Program-made: the position numbers and the translations under genes
In this document: piece by piece, positions 7,842-15,094 of the stretch
Numbering within the stretch: the stretch's first letter is position 1
How the letters are laid out: each line of letters begins with the position of its first letter
Notes under the pieces: generated by a model
What the model saw: only the letters and a program-made list of their open reading frames with translations
Databases searched by the model: none
What the model was told of the DNA's origin: nothing
From: Porticoccaceae bacterium
GTDB taxonomy: Bacteria; Pseudomonadota; Gammaproteobacteria; Pseudomonadales; Porticoccaceae
DNA length: 26,835 bases
NCBI GenBank assembly: GCA_023228865.1
Contig: JALOAH010000060.1
Coordinates: 1 to 26,835 of the forward strand
Direction: 5' to 3'

Positions 7842-8837
7842 TTACAGATAGATCGAATTAATAGCATCTGAAATAGTTCGAAATTCCCTTCTAAGATTGC
7901 TGGGGTTTAGTACCTCCACCTGATCCCCCCACCCCAAAAGCCATTCCCGCAACTGCGCCGTATCCTGCACCGTCGCCCGCAGTTCAAACCAGTCCTCGTC
8001 ACCCTCGCAAACCGTCAACTTCTGATCGTCGCTTAAAGGTGTTTCCGCGAGGATAGTGGCGGCATCCCGATAAAAATACGCCACCAGTTGAATATCCTCC
8101 CCCAGTGACCAGTCGAAGTGGCCGGCGCGGATGTGTTCGTCCAGGCTGAAGCCGTCTGGCACCTGGGTAGGGGTTTCCAGCAGTTGCGCCGCACGGAAAC
8201 GGTGTAGGGCAAAATGCCGGGGTTCGACATAGTCCCACAGTGTCGCCACCAGATAGATGACATTGCCCCGGTATACCAGTCCCAGCGGGTTGAACAGGTA
8301 TTCCGCCGCTTCCCGCCCTGGTGCTTGGTAGTTGCCGGTAAATTGTTTGCTGGTGAACAGGGCGTCCTGCACTCTGTGCAATACATTCTGGTCGATGAGG
8401 GGCGCCTTCAGCAGTTGACCTCTGGGCAGGGCGCGCACCCGCAGCGGCCACTGGCGATAGCTGTCGTTGTCGGTGCTGTCCAGCACCGTGCTGGCGGCAT
8501 TGAAATAGGGTTCCAGCGGCGCCAGTACGCCATCGGGCAGCTGCGGGCGCAGGTATTGTTCTCCCAGCTTGAATGCCAGTGCCACAGCCGGATCCATTGC
8601 CGGCAGTTGCAGCAGTGGCGCATCCGTTTTCCAGAACCAGCCGGTGGCGTCCTTGCTGCCGTCATTGCCCAGTTCCGGCAGGGCGGCGGCGAGTTCTTTG
8701 AGGTTGCGCTGTATGGTGCGTTGCGTGACCTTGTATCCCCGCTCGGCCAGCCTGTCGCGCAGGTCGAGAGTGCCAATGCGTCTGGGCGCCTTGGGGATGC
8801 ATTGTAAAAGAATGAGTTTTTGTAACCAGGCTGACAT
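7842..8837 (-). CDS. WYL-domain transcriptional regulator
   Basis: A 331-aa protein with an N-terminal winged helix-turn-helix (residues ~5-60, containing LDLRDRLAERGYKVTQRTIQRNLKEL). A WYL domain follows (about 150-240, around NPLGLVYRGNVIYLVATLWDY) and then a WCX-like C-terminal domain. The canonical W-Y-L core reads I-Y-L here. WYL regulators sense ligands, often nucleic acids or nucleotides, and frequently control defence or DNA-damage genes. The gene is GC-richer than its downstream partner. It diverges from the LRV-like gene across a 107-bp intergenic region that holds a TGTCG-N4-CGACA dyad directly before its start, a natural place for autoregulation. No strong Shine-Dalgarno precedes the ATG at 8837. 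Confidence 0.82.
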   Translation of the reverse strand: MSAWLQKLILLQCIPKAPRRIGTLDLRDRLAERGYKVTQRTIQRNLKELAAALPELGNDGSKDATGWFWKTDAPLLQLPAMDPAVALAFKLGEQYLRPQLPDGVLAPLEPYFNAASTVLDSTDNDSYRQWPLRVRALPRGQLLKAPLIDQNVLHRVQDALFTSKQFTGNYQAPGREAAEYLFNPLGLVYRGNVIYLVATLWDYVEPRHFALHRFRAAQLLETPTQVPDGFSLDEHIRAGHFDWSLGEDIQLVAYFYRDAATILAETPLSDDQKLTVCEGDEDWFELRATVQDTAQLREWLLGWGDQVEVLNPSNLRREFRTISDAINSIYL

Positions 8838-8838
8838 T

Positions 8839-8852
8839 TGTCGATGGCGACA
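8839..8852. promoter_or_regulatory. Inverted repeat TGTCG-N4-CGACA in the divergent intergenic region
   Basis: A perfect 5-bp dyad with a 4-nt centre (TGTCGATGGCGACA) lies immediately upstream of the WYL regulator start. It is a candidate operator for the WYL protein itself. The site is short enough to occur by chance. Confidence 0.3.
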
Positions 8853-8944
8853 GGCTGCGTCGCGATCCCTCCCTTGGTGACTGTTGTTCTCCTGTGAGAT
8901 CGCTAGGATATATCAGGAAATTACACACTGACAGGATAAATGTA

Positions 8945-9595
8945 ATGAAAGCGATGTTAGTTATTGGCGAAGTCACTTTGCCATTGGGTGGGGCTGCTCT
9001 GGTGGCGGTTTTAAATGAGTTAATAAAGATGAATGCTGATGAAAAAGTTTCTCCCGCCTGGGATCAGGTGCTGGCCACTTTGGCGGAACATCCAGACCCG
9101 GCTTTTAGGCGTATGGTCTGTGGTGCAACGTCCGTTCCTCTTTCCGTATTGACGCAACTGGCAAGTGATCGGGAAATATCGGTAATACATGCCTTGATCG
9201 AAGATAGTGACGACTGGGATCTTTTGGAGGCTGAAGATCGCAAGGCACAGAGGCTGGAACACTCTACCCAGATTCTGTCATTCGTCCCGGAGTACACTGT
9301 CAGGCGTTGGCTTTCCTGGCCTTGTTTGCAACTTCAGCTGGCATTGGCAAATAACATGGGGAAATTCAGTGCTGCTTGCGAGATGTTGATTGCGGATACG
9401 CTGGTGAAGCATCCAAGTTACAAAGTCCGTGAAGTGATTGCCAATGACGGCGGGATTTCCAGAGATTATCACGAAATCCTTGTCGGGGATGAAGATCCGC
9501 ATGTTAGCGCGATGGCAGCACAGACTTTGGTATTTATGGCCGACATGATGGATTCTTGGGATAGCGACGACAGTGAAGACGAAGATGAAGACTGA
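8945..9595 (+). CDS. LRV/HEAT-like repeat protein with acidic C-terminus
   Basis: A 216-aa protein from the ATG at 8945, chosen over an in-frame start at 8894 because of the AGGA at about -12 and the lack of a better site upstream. Helical repeat units resemble the leucine-rich-repeat-variant/HEAT pattern. One is LAEHPDPAFRRMV...PLSVLTQLASDREISVIHAL. Another, near the C-terminus, is LVKHPSYKVREVIAN...ILVGDEDPHVSAMA. The last 15 residues are almost all Asp, Glu and Ser. Such folds bind proteins or, in some LRV proteins, nucleic acids. It overlaps the start of the FtsZ-like gene (TGA at 9593-9595, next ATG at 9585), so the two are translationally coupled and probably act together. No enzymatic motif is seen and I cannot name a function. 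Confidence 0.7.
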   Translation: MKAMLVIGEVTLPLGGAALVAVLNELIKMNADEKVSPAWDQVLATLAEHPDPAFRRMVCGATSVPLSVLTQLASDREISVIHALIEDSDDWDLLEAEDRKAQRLEHSTQILSFVPEYTVRRWLSWPCLQLQLALANNMGKFSAACEMLIADTLVKHPSYKVREVIANDGGISRDYHEILVGDEDPHVSAMAAQTLVFMADMMDSWDSDDSEDEDED

Positions 9596-10448
9596 AGGTG
9601 TTGGGAGTGTAGGCGATACGATACCCATGAGTTGTTGCATTCATATTGTGGGCTTGGGTGAAGCAGGCCGCTCTGTTACTGACCATATGCACGCCACCAG
9701 CAATCTTGCCTGTATCGAATTATTTCACCTGAAGCCCGGCGAATATCAGTGCGACAAACAGTTTTTAAAAAGCGACATGCTTTTTATTGTGGTAGATCCG
9801 TTCATCGAAAATGACAGGCAGTATGCCACTGAACTTGCAACGTCAGCAAAAATCAAAGGCATACTGACGTTAGTCATTTGTTGTCCTAAAAAGCCTGCTG
9901 CCTCTGTTGGCGATGGCGTATGGCAAGCGCTGGATGCTTTAAAGGACAGCGTCGATGCTTTGTTTGTCGTGGTCGCAGAGCAAAGTCCTCACCCCGACAC
10001 CGAAAAATCCAAAGAGCAGATCAGCTCGCGTATGAATCTCGATTGCCAGACCATTGTCCATTCGCTCACCGGTCTTTTTGCTCATAAGGGCATGATCGCT
10101 ATCGATTTCGAGGATATTCGAGCAATTTTTGAAGATTCCGGCTATGCCGCCCTCGGCATTGGTCATGGTTGGGGTGAGGCCTCTGGAGCTGACGCCGCTG
10201 GCCGAGCCATAAATAGCCTGACCCGCAAAGGCATTGATGTGACGAAGTCTCAAGGAGTGTCGATCACTATTTCAGCGCATCCCCGACATTGTTCTCTAGA
10301 CCTCTTTTCAAGGGTTATGGATGTTTGTGAAGCCGTTCTGGCGGATGATTGTAAGGTGGTCGCAGGAACTTACCTGGAATCTATAAGGTTGGATGACAAA
10401 GTCAGTGTTTACCTTTTGGCGACTGGTTTGAGTAAGGCCTTACTGTAG
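9585..10448 (+). CDS. Divergent FtsZ/tubulin-superfamily protein lacking the GTPase signature loop
   Basis: A 287-aa protein. IHIVGLGEAGRSV (20-32) matches the FtsZ T1/G1 loop region (IGVGGxGxNAV). SDMLFIVV...GILTLVICCPK (63-102) matches the FtsZ strand-loop-strand that normally carries GGGTGTG, but the loop reads DPFIENDRQ and the signature is absent. The C-terminal half is clearly FtsZ-like. It has GMIAIDFEDIRAIFEDSG (169-186), corresponding to FtsZ GLINVDFADVRTVMSEMG, with D174 and D177 kept and the Asn changed to Ala. It also has GYAALGIGHGWGE, and ends ...VSVYLLATGL. The protein stops where the FtsZ domain stops, with no C-terminal tail peptide for FtsA/ZipA. Possible starts are GTG 9573, ATG 9585 and ATG 9627. 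I chose 9585 because it overlaps the upstream stop. The homology is my reading of motifs, not a search. Confidence 0.7.
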   Translation: MKTEGVGSVGDTIPMSCCIHIVGLGEAGRSVTDHMHATSNLACIELFHLKPGEYQCDKQFLKSDMLFIVVDPFIENDRQYATELATSAKIKGILTLVICCPKKPAASVGDGVWQALDALKDSVDALFVVVAEQSPHPDTEKSKEQISSRMNLDCQTIVHSLTGLFAHKGMIAIDFEDIRAIFEDSGYAALGIGHGWGEASGADAAGRAINSLTRKGIDVTKSQGVSITISAHPRHCSLDLFSRVMDVCEAVLADDCKVVAGTYLESIRLDDKVSVYLLATGLSKALL

Positions 10449-11076
10449 TAACCATTCCTGCTAACTGAGCCAAGGTAACCGTTATTTTGGTCGGCGTTTT
10501 CAGTCTGTTTGCCGGATACCCAGGCATTCTGCTGATTGACTCAACAAGCTGCGCGTGGCTTGCCGAATGATCAAGATGGGGCTGCAAATAGTGACAAAAG
10601 GGCGTTTATTCTTCCTATGCTCTGCTCCATTCCAGAGTCCATCAATCGATATCGCGGATCGCAGCTTTAGTGAGCTCGGGGCGCGCCACGCCTGAGTTGC
10701 GGATTTGCTCACACAGGCAGACGATCCCCGCCGATGGCTTCGATTGGGAATAGCCCGCTGACTGTAATCTTGGTATGATATTGCAAACAAACGGTTGTTT
10801 TGTTACTCTGCGCTTTGGTAGTAGAAATTAGCTGCGCGTTCTTGTGGCGTCTGGTTAGTGTGCCGGCAGTGGTTGTTGCTGTCGGGTGGTCGGTCTTTCG
10901 AGCAGAAACATCTGCCTACTCGACTGGGTATCGGATCAACTGTGTCGCGTGGTTCCGAACAAGAACAGGTAATGCAGGCCTAGTGGCTGTACTCCGCGAC
11001 ATGGGCTAACTCTGGGTTCCTGCGAAATATTCGGCGCCAAGCCAGTGAAATAAAACGAAATAAGAGGAAAGTTGAA
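10449..11076. other. Long non-coding stretch upstream of the monooxygenase cluster
   Basis: These 628 bp hold no convincing gene. A 96-codon leftward frame (10500-10790) and a 69-codon rightward frame with a TTG start (10800-11009) show no recognisable domain and have poor starts. Rightward translation of 10500-10780 gives short coding-like pieces broken by stops, which could be a decayed gene. The stretch contains an AACAAACGGTTGTT site (10786-10799). A good Shine-Dalgarno (AGAGGAAAG) for the monooxygenase lies at its right end. Confidence 0.5.
10786..10799. promoter_or_regulatory. Second AACAAAC-type dyad, possible shared operator
   Basis: AACAAACGGTTGTT matches the palindrome at 3984-3997 in 12 of 14 positions and keeps AACAA/TTGTT symmetry. 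It lies about 280 bp upstream of the flavin monooxygenase start. A common regulator for the acyl-CoA genes and the monooxygenase cluster is possible but unproven. Confidence 0.35.
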
Positions 11077-12714
11077 ATGACAACGAAAGTAGACTTCGAC
11101 GCTGTCGTCATTGGTGCGGGCTTGACCGGACTGTACCAAACCTACCGACTCCGCGAGATGGGTTATCGCGTATTGGGGGTTGAGGGGTCTGACAACATTG
11201 GCGGTGTTTGGCATCATAACCGTTATCCGGGGGCGCGAATCGATTCGGAGAGCGAAGTCTACGGCTACTTCTGGAACGAGCAGCTGATGCAGGAGTGGAA
11301 CTGGTCCGAGCGTTTTGCCGCGCAGCCCGAAGTTTTGGAATACATCCATCGCGCCGCCGAGATTATGGATATCCGCAAGGATTACATCTTTAACGCCAGA
11401 GTTAATAAGGCTGTGTTCGACGACGACAACAATTTCTGGACGCTTGAGTTCCAGCAACCGGATCGTGCGCCGGTGACGGCACGCTTTGTTTTCTCGGCGC
11501 TTGGACCCCTGTCAATGCCCCAGATGCCCAACGTGCCTGGTATCAACACCTTCAAGGGGGAGAGCTACCACACGGCCACCTGGCCGCGGGATCCCAATGG
11601 CTTTGGCCCGGCCAAATTGGACTTTTCCAACAAGCGCGTGGCAGTCATAGGCGTGGGATCGACCGGCGTGCAGGTGATTCAGGAAATGGGCAAAATGGCC
11701 AAGCAGCTGACGGTGTTCCTGCGTTCGCCGAATTGGTGCACCCCCCTGGGCAACGGACCCATGACCCAGGAGCGGATGGACTATATCAAATCCCACTACA
11801 ACGAATTCACCGCCAAATGCGATGCGTCCCTCGCGGGCTTCCCCCACGAATTCATTCCGAAAAACCTCTTCGATGTTCCGAAAGAGGAACGCGATGCCAA
11901 GCTGGAAGAGCTGTACAAAGGCCCCGGCTTCTCGCTGTGGCTCGGCGTGTTTCAGGATGCCCTGTCAGACCCTGAAGCCAATAAATATGTGTCGGATTTT
12001 GTCGCGCAAAAAATCCGCGAACGGGTCAAGGATCCCCGTATCGCTGAATTGCTGATACCCAAGGATCATGGTTTCGGGATGAAACGGGTGCCTTTGGAGA
12101 CGAGCTATTACGAGGTCTACAATCAGGAGAATGTTTCGGTTGTCGATCTGAACACCACACCGATTACCGAGATTGCTCCCACTGGCATACAGACCACCGA
12201 TGCCTTGCATGAATTCGACGTTATCATTTACGCCACAGGCTTTGACGCAGTCAAGGGGTCCTGGAACCACATTGAGATTCGCGGCTCCGGCGGTGTTGTC
12301 CTTAAAGACGAATGGGATAAAGGCGTTACCACCTACATGGGTATGCAGTGCCCGGGGTTCCCCAATTTTTTCCTGCTGGTCGGGCCACAGAGTGGCGCCA
12401 CCTTCTGCAATATTCCGCGCTGTTCCGCTCTTGCTGTCGACTGGCTGAGCGACATGATGGCTGATGCGAAGGAATCCGGGATACAGCGCATTGAACCGGA
12501 AATCGAAGCGGCGGAAAGTTATACGCTCTATTGCTCCAAGCTGATGGGTAAGCTGCTGCTGGGGCAGACCAACTCATGGTTCACCGGGATCAACAAGAAT
12601 ATCGAGGGTCGCGATAAGCGCGAAGTACTATTGTTCGTTGGCGGCAATCCCAGATTCCGGGAGTACTGTGACGAGGTGCGCGAACAGGGCTACAAGGGCT
12701 TTGTGATGTCCTAA
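11077..12714 (+). CDS. Flavin-dependent (Baeyer-Villiger type) monooxygenase
   Basis: A 545-aa class B flavoprotein monooxygenase of the cyclohexanone/phenylacetone monooxygenase group. The FAD motif GAGLTG is at 13-18. The Baeyer-Villiger fingerprint FxGxxxHxxxWP appears as FKGESYHTATWP at 159-170. The NADPH Rossmann motif VAVIGVGSTG is at 188-197. Length and the HHNRYPGARIDSES segment are typical of cyclic-ketone monooxygenases. Such enzymes insert one oxygen of O2 next to a ketone to give an ester or lactone. The start is supported by AGAGGAAAG about 10 nt upstream. The SDR and SMP-30 genes downstream point to a cyclic alcohol/ketone catabolic module; the natural substrate cannot be read from sequence. 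Confidence 0.92.
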   Translation: MTTKVDFDAVVIGAGLTGLYQTYRLREMGYRVLGVEGSDNIGGVWHHNRYPGARIDSESEVYGYFWNEQLMQEWNWSERFAAQPEVLEYIHRAAEIMDIRKDYIFNARVNKAVFDDDNNFWTLEFQQPDRAPVTARFVFSALGPLSMPQMPNVPGINTFKGESYHTATWPRDPNGFGPAKLDFSNKRVAVIGVGSTGVQVIQEMGKMAKQLTVFLRSPNWCTPLGNGPMTQERMDYIKSHYNEFTAKCDASLAGFPHEFIPKNLFDVPKEERDAKLEELYKGPGFSLWLGVFQDALSDPEANKYVSDFVAQKIRERVKDPRIAELLIPKDHGFGMKRVPLETSYYEVYNQENVSVVDLNTTPITEIAPTGIQTTDALHEFDVIIYATGFDAVKGSWNHIEIRGSGGVVLKDEWDKGVTTYMGMQCPGFPNFFLLVGPQSGATFCNIPRCSALAVDWLSDMMADAKESGIQRIEPEIEAAESYTLYCSKLMGKLLLGQTNSWFTGINKNIEGRDKREVLLFVGGNPRFREYCDEVREQGYKGFVMS

Positions 12715-12730
12715 TTCTGCGGGCTGAGTA

Positions 12731-12760
12731 ATTCAAATAAGAACCTGATTCAAATAAGAA
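12731..12760 (+). repeat. 13-bp direct repeat before the SDR ribosome binding site
   Basis: ATTCAAATAAGAA occurs at 12731-12743 and again at 12748-12760. The second copy runs into the AAGGAG Shine-Dalgarno of the SDR gene. It looks like a small tandem duplication of the translation-initiation leader and has no other evident function. Confidence 0.6.
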
Positions 12761-12772
12761 GGAGTAAAACAG

Positions 12773-13516
12773 ATGACTCGACTTTCAGGCAAGACGGCGG
12801 TGGTGACCGGAGGCGGGCGCGGCTTGGGTTCTGCCATTTCAACGGCATTGGCAGCAGAAGGGGCGCACGTGGTGGTGGTTGACAGGAACAGGGAGGCCGC
12901 CGATGACATGGTTGCTGAAATCAAGGCCGCCGGTGGTTCCGCCTCTGCCGAGATCCTCGACATCAGCGACCGTGAGACGGTCACAGCCTTTGGCGGTCGC
13001 ATGTTGGCGCAACACGGCAAGGTCGACGTTCTGGTCAACAATGCGGGCATTGCGCCCCGCATCAGACCACAGGATGCCGATCAGGCGGAAAAGTGGGATC
13101 AGGTCATTAACGTGAACCTCACTGCACAGTGGGACATCACCGTTGCCCTGTTGCCCGCACTGCAGCACCCTGGCGCCAGCGTGATCTTCGTCTCGTCGAT
13201 TGCCGGTTTCACAGCGCCGAGATCAAGCGCCGCCTACGGCGCCACTAAGGCTGCCGTCCGTTCCCTGGTTCAGTATTTTTCCCGCACACTTGGACCCACG
13301 GGGGGGCGAGCCAATGGACTAGCGCCTGGCAGGATCAAGAGCGACTTGATGACGGTCACCGGCGAGGCGGGCGAAAAATTCCTGCAACGGGTACCGCTGG
13401 GCCGTGTTGGCGAGACCCATGAGATTGCCGGCCCTGTCGTGTTCCTTGCCTCCGACATGTCGTCCTATGTGACAGGGGTTACGATCCCAGTCGATGGCGG
13501 TTATCTGGCGCTGTGA
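12773..13516 (+). CDS. Short-chain dehydrogenase/reductase (SDR), probably NAD-dependent alcohol dehydrogenase
   Basis: A 247-aa classical SDR. The nucleotide motif TGGGRGLG is at 12-19, with D37 after the second strand favouring NAD(H) over NADP(H). NNAG is at 89-92, and the catalytic N114, S141/S142, Y155 and K159 lie in the SS..YGATK region. The C-terminal VTGVTIPVDGGY is the usual SDR ending. The AAGGAG Shine-Dalgarno sits about 9 nt before the ATG. Placed between a Baeyer-Villiger monooxygenase and a lactonase-like gene, it most likely oxidises a cyclic secondary alcohol to the ketone, as in cyclohexanol/cyclopentanol clusters. That role is inferred from position. One oddity is GGRANGLAPGRI, where many SDRs have VNxxxPGxI. 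Confidence 0.9.
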   Translation: MTRLSGKTAVVTGGGRGLGSAISTALAAEGAHVVVVDRNREAADDMVAEIKAAGGSASAEILDISDRETVTAFGGRMLAQHGKVDVLVNNAGIAPRIRPQDADQAEKWDQVINVNLTAQWDITVALLPALQHPGASVIFVSSIAGFTAPRSSAAYGATKAAVRSLVQYFSRTLGPTGGRANGLAPGRIKSDLMTVTGEAGEKFLQRVPLGRVGETHEIAGPVVFLASDMSSYVTGVTIPVDGGYLAL

Positions 13517-13610
13517 TCGACGTCATCCGCCCCGCGACAATGGATAACCTGCAACGACATTTGATTAGGGTCGCCAGTCCGCAGCAATAGCAATTAGTAA
13601 GAGGCACATG

Positions 13611-14573
13611 ATGTTGACCGAAATTCAGCCGTTTCAGCCCGCAGATCTTGGTCAGATTGGTAGTGGCCTAAACCGACCGGAATGCGTTCTCGCGGCGCCA
13701 GACGGATCCCTTTATACTGGCGATTGGACATTGGGGATCGCACGGATCGCGCCCGATGGCACCACCAGCTCCGCTGTGGAGGCCGACTTGATTGGCCAGG
13801 GCTTTCGGCCAAACGGCATAGCGCTGACCGCAGAAGGCGATTTTTTGTTCGCCAATATGGGCAGGGCGGGGGGCGTCTGGCTGGTCGGCTCCCGGGGCGA
13901 AGTTCGCCCGTTTGCAACAGAGCTTGCAGGCCGCCCGATTCCGCGCACCAATTTTGTACTGGTCGACGGCGACCGGGTCTGGATCACCATCAGTTCGACA
14001 TCGCGCAAGCACGAGCACTTCACCGCCGAAGAGAATACCGGCCAGATTCTGTTGGTGCAGGATGGCAAGGTCACCCTTGCAGCAGACGGGCTGAACTGGA
14101 CTAACGAAGTACGCATCTCTCCCGACGGTAAGCACCTTTTCGTCAATGAAACCTTTGCCTGCCGCACCACGCGCTATGACCTGGCGGCAGACGGCATGTT
14201 AAGTAATCCCTTCCGCCTCACCTACCCGACAGACACTTACCCGGACGGCATGGCCTTTGATGCGGAAGGTGCGCTATGGATAGCCTGTGTTATCTCCAAC
14301 CGATTGATCCGAGTGGCGCCGGATTTGACCTGGACTGTATTGTTTGAAGACATAGATCCCGGTGAGTTAGGCAGCATTGCTTCAGTTTATGGGAAGGGTT
14401 GCCTGACCTGGGAGAGCATCGCGCAAAGCCGTGGATCTCGTGTGTCAAACCTCTCGAGTCTCGCTTTTGGTGGGCCGGATCTGAAGACCATCTATTTGGG
14501 CGGTCTGGGCATTGACGCAGTGCAGGTATTGCAGTCGCCGGTAGCTGGAATGCCAATGGCGCATTGGCGATAA
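13611..14573 (+). CDS. SMP-30/gluconolactonase/LRE-family lactonase-like protein
   Basis: A 320-aa six-bladed beta-propeller of the SMP-30 family. The predicted metal ligands are present: E24 (RPEC), N165 (WTNEV) and D212 (YPDGM), with N114 (RTNF) in the usual substrate region. Repeated blade strands such as GSLYTGDW, GDFLFANMG, KHLFVNE and GALWIACV support the fold. Two adjacent ATGs exist at 13608 and 13611. I chose 13611 because AAGAGG lies 6 nt upstream of it and only 3 nt from the other. In this operon it probably hydrolyses the lactone made by the monooxygenase. It is cytoplasmic, with no signal peptide. The lactonase assignment is by family plus context. Confidence 0.82.
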   Translation: MLTEIQPFQPADLGQIGSGLNRPECVLAAPDGSLYTGDWTLGIARIAPDGTTSSAVEADLIGQGFRPNGIALTAEGDFLFANMGRAGGVWLVGSRGEVRPFATELAGRPIPRTNFVLVDGDRVWITISSTSRKHEHFTAEENTGQILLVQDGKVTLAADGLNWTNEVRISPDGKHLFVNETFACRTTRYDLAADGMLSNPFRLTYPTDTYPDGMAFDAEGALWIACVISNRLIRVAPDLTWTVLFEDIDPGELGSIASVYGKGCLTWESIAQSRGSRVSNLSSLAFGGPDLKTIYLGGLGIDAVQVLQSPVAGMPMAHWR

Positions 14574-14898
14574 CAGCGTTTCGCCTCCGCCAGAGGGGGT
14601 AGGTTTAGGAGCTTGCTGATCCAATCGATTCTCAGCTGATCCGAGTACTCAGGCTCTTGCGAAGTACAATGTTAATTATCACTTCTTTGGGTCGAGATGA
14701 CCTTGCCTTTTTCAGGATTTCTTGGTCAACACCATTCTTCAACGCTTTTCGGTATGGTTGATGGGCGCCGGGGCTTGGCTGTCACTGTAGCCTGGTTTTG
14801 CCTGCAGAATCTCGAGCATAAAGTTTGCGAGAAAATTCTACTTTTGGCTTCAGTTGTTTTTCGGCAAGACTGTCCATCCTTAAGATGCTCGTTATTCT
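14574..14898. other. Intergenic stretch between the lactonase gene and the LitR operators
   Basis: No supportable gene is present. A 72-codon rightward frame at 14697-14915 has no Shine-Dalgarno and no recognisable domain. GCTGATCC appears twice around 14615-14645. No clear terminator with a T-run was found after the lactonase gene. Confidence 0.5.
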
Positions 14899-14914
14899 TA
14901 TACAAATCTGTATA
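14899..14914. promoter_or_regulatory. TATACA-N4-TGTATA dyad, candidate LitR/CarH operator (distal)
   Basis: The 16-bp site TATACAAATCTGTATA differs at one centre base from the site at 15068-15083 in front of litR. Two near-identical dyads upstream of a MerR-family gene are good candidates for its own binding sites. This one lies 169 bp upstream of the proximal one, so cooperative binding or looping is conceivable. Confidence 0.55.
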
Positions 14915-15055
14915 GCTCGCTGAATCATTGGCACATAATTTTGTTTTTGTGAATTTTTAACCTTTTGATTTATTTTGTAAAAAATGATTTTTTTAACCCT
15001 GTTGCAGAAATTTTTTCTGTTCAGGTGTTTTTTCTTGCAAAATTTTCGCTAAAGG

Positions 15056-15083
15056 TATACAAATACATATACAAATATGTATA
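15056..15083. promoter_or_regulatory. Proximal LitR/CarH-type operator overlapping the litR promoter
   Basis: A perfect dyad TATACAAATATGTATA at 15068-15083 is preceded, 12 bp upstream, by another TATACAAATA half-site at 15056-15065. The arrangement of tandem half-sites plus a dyad is reminiscent of the multi-site operators of CarH/LitR repressors. A -35-like TTGCAA at 15035-15040 lies 15 nt before TATACA at 15056, so bound repressor would cover the -10 region. It ends 11 nt before the chosen litR start. Confidence 0.6.
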
Positions 15084-15094
15084 GGTTTGGCGGA

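Noticed and set aside
10500..10790. 96-codon leftward frame in the long gap
   Set aside because: Composition is Ser/Arg-rich and irregular, the start is poor and no domain is visible. It may be a chance frame over decayed sequence.
10800..11009. 69-codon rightward frame before the monooxygenase
   Set aside because: It depends on a TTG start without a ribosome binding site and has no family resemblance.
14697..14915. 72-codon rightward frame before litR
   Set aside because: No Shine-Dalgarno, no recognisable domain, and its end runs into the distal LitR-type dyad.
15077..15094. Earlier ATG for litR
   Set aside because: It lies within the TATACA-N4-TGTATA dyad, and the extra six residues have no family support.
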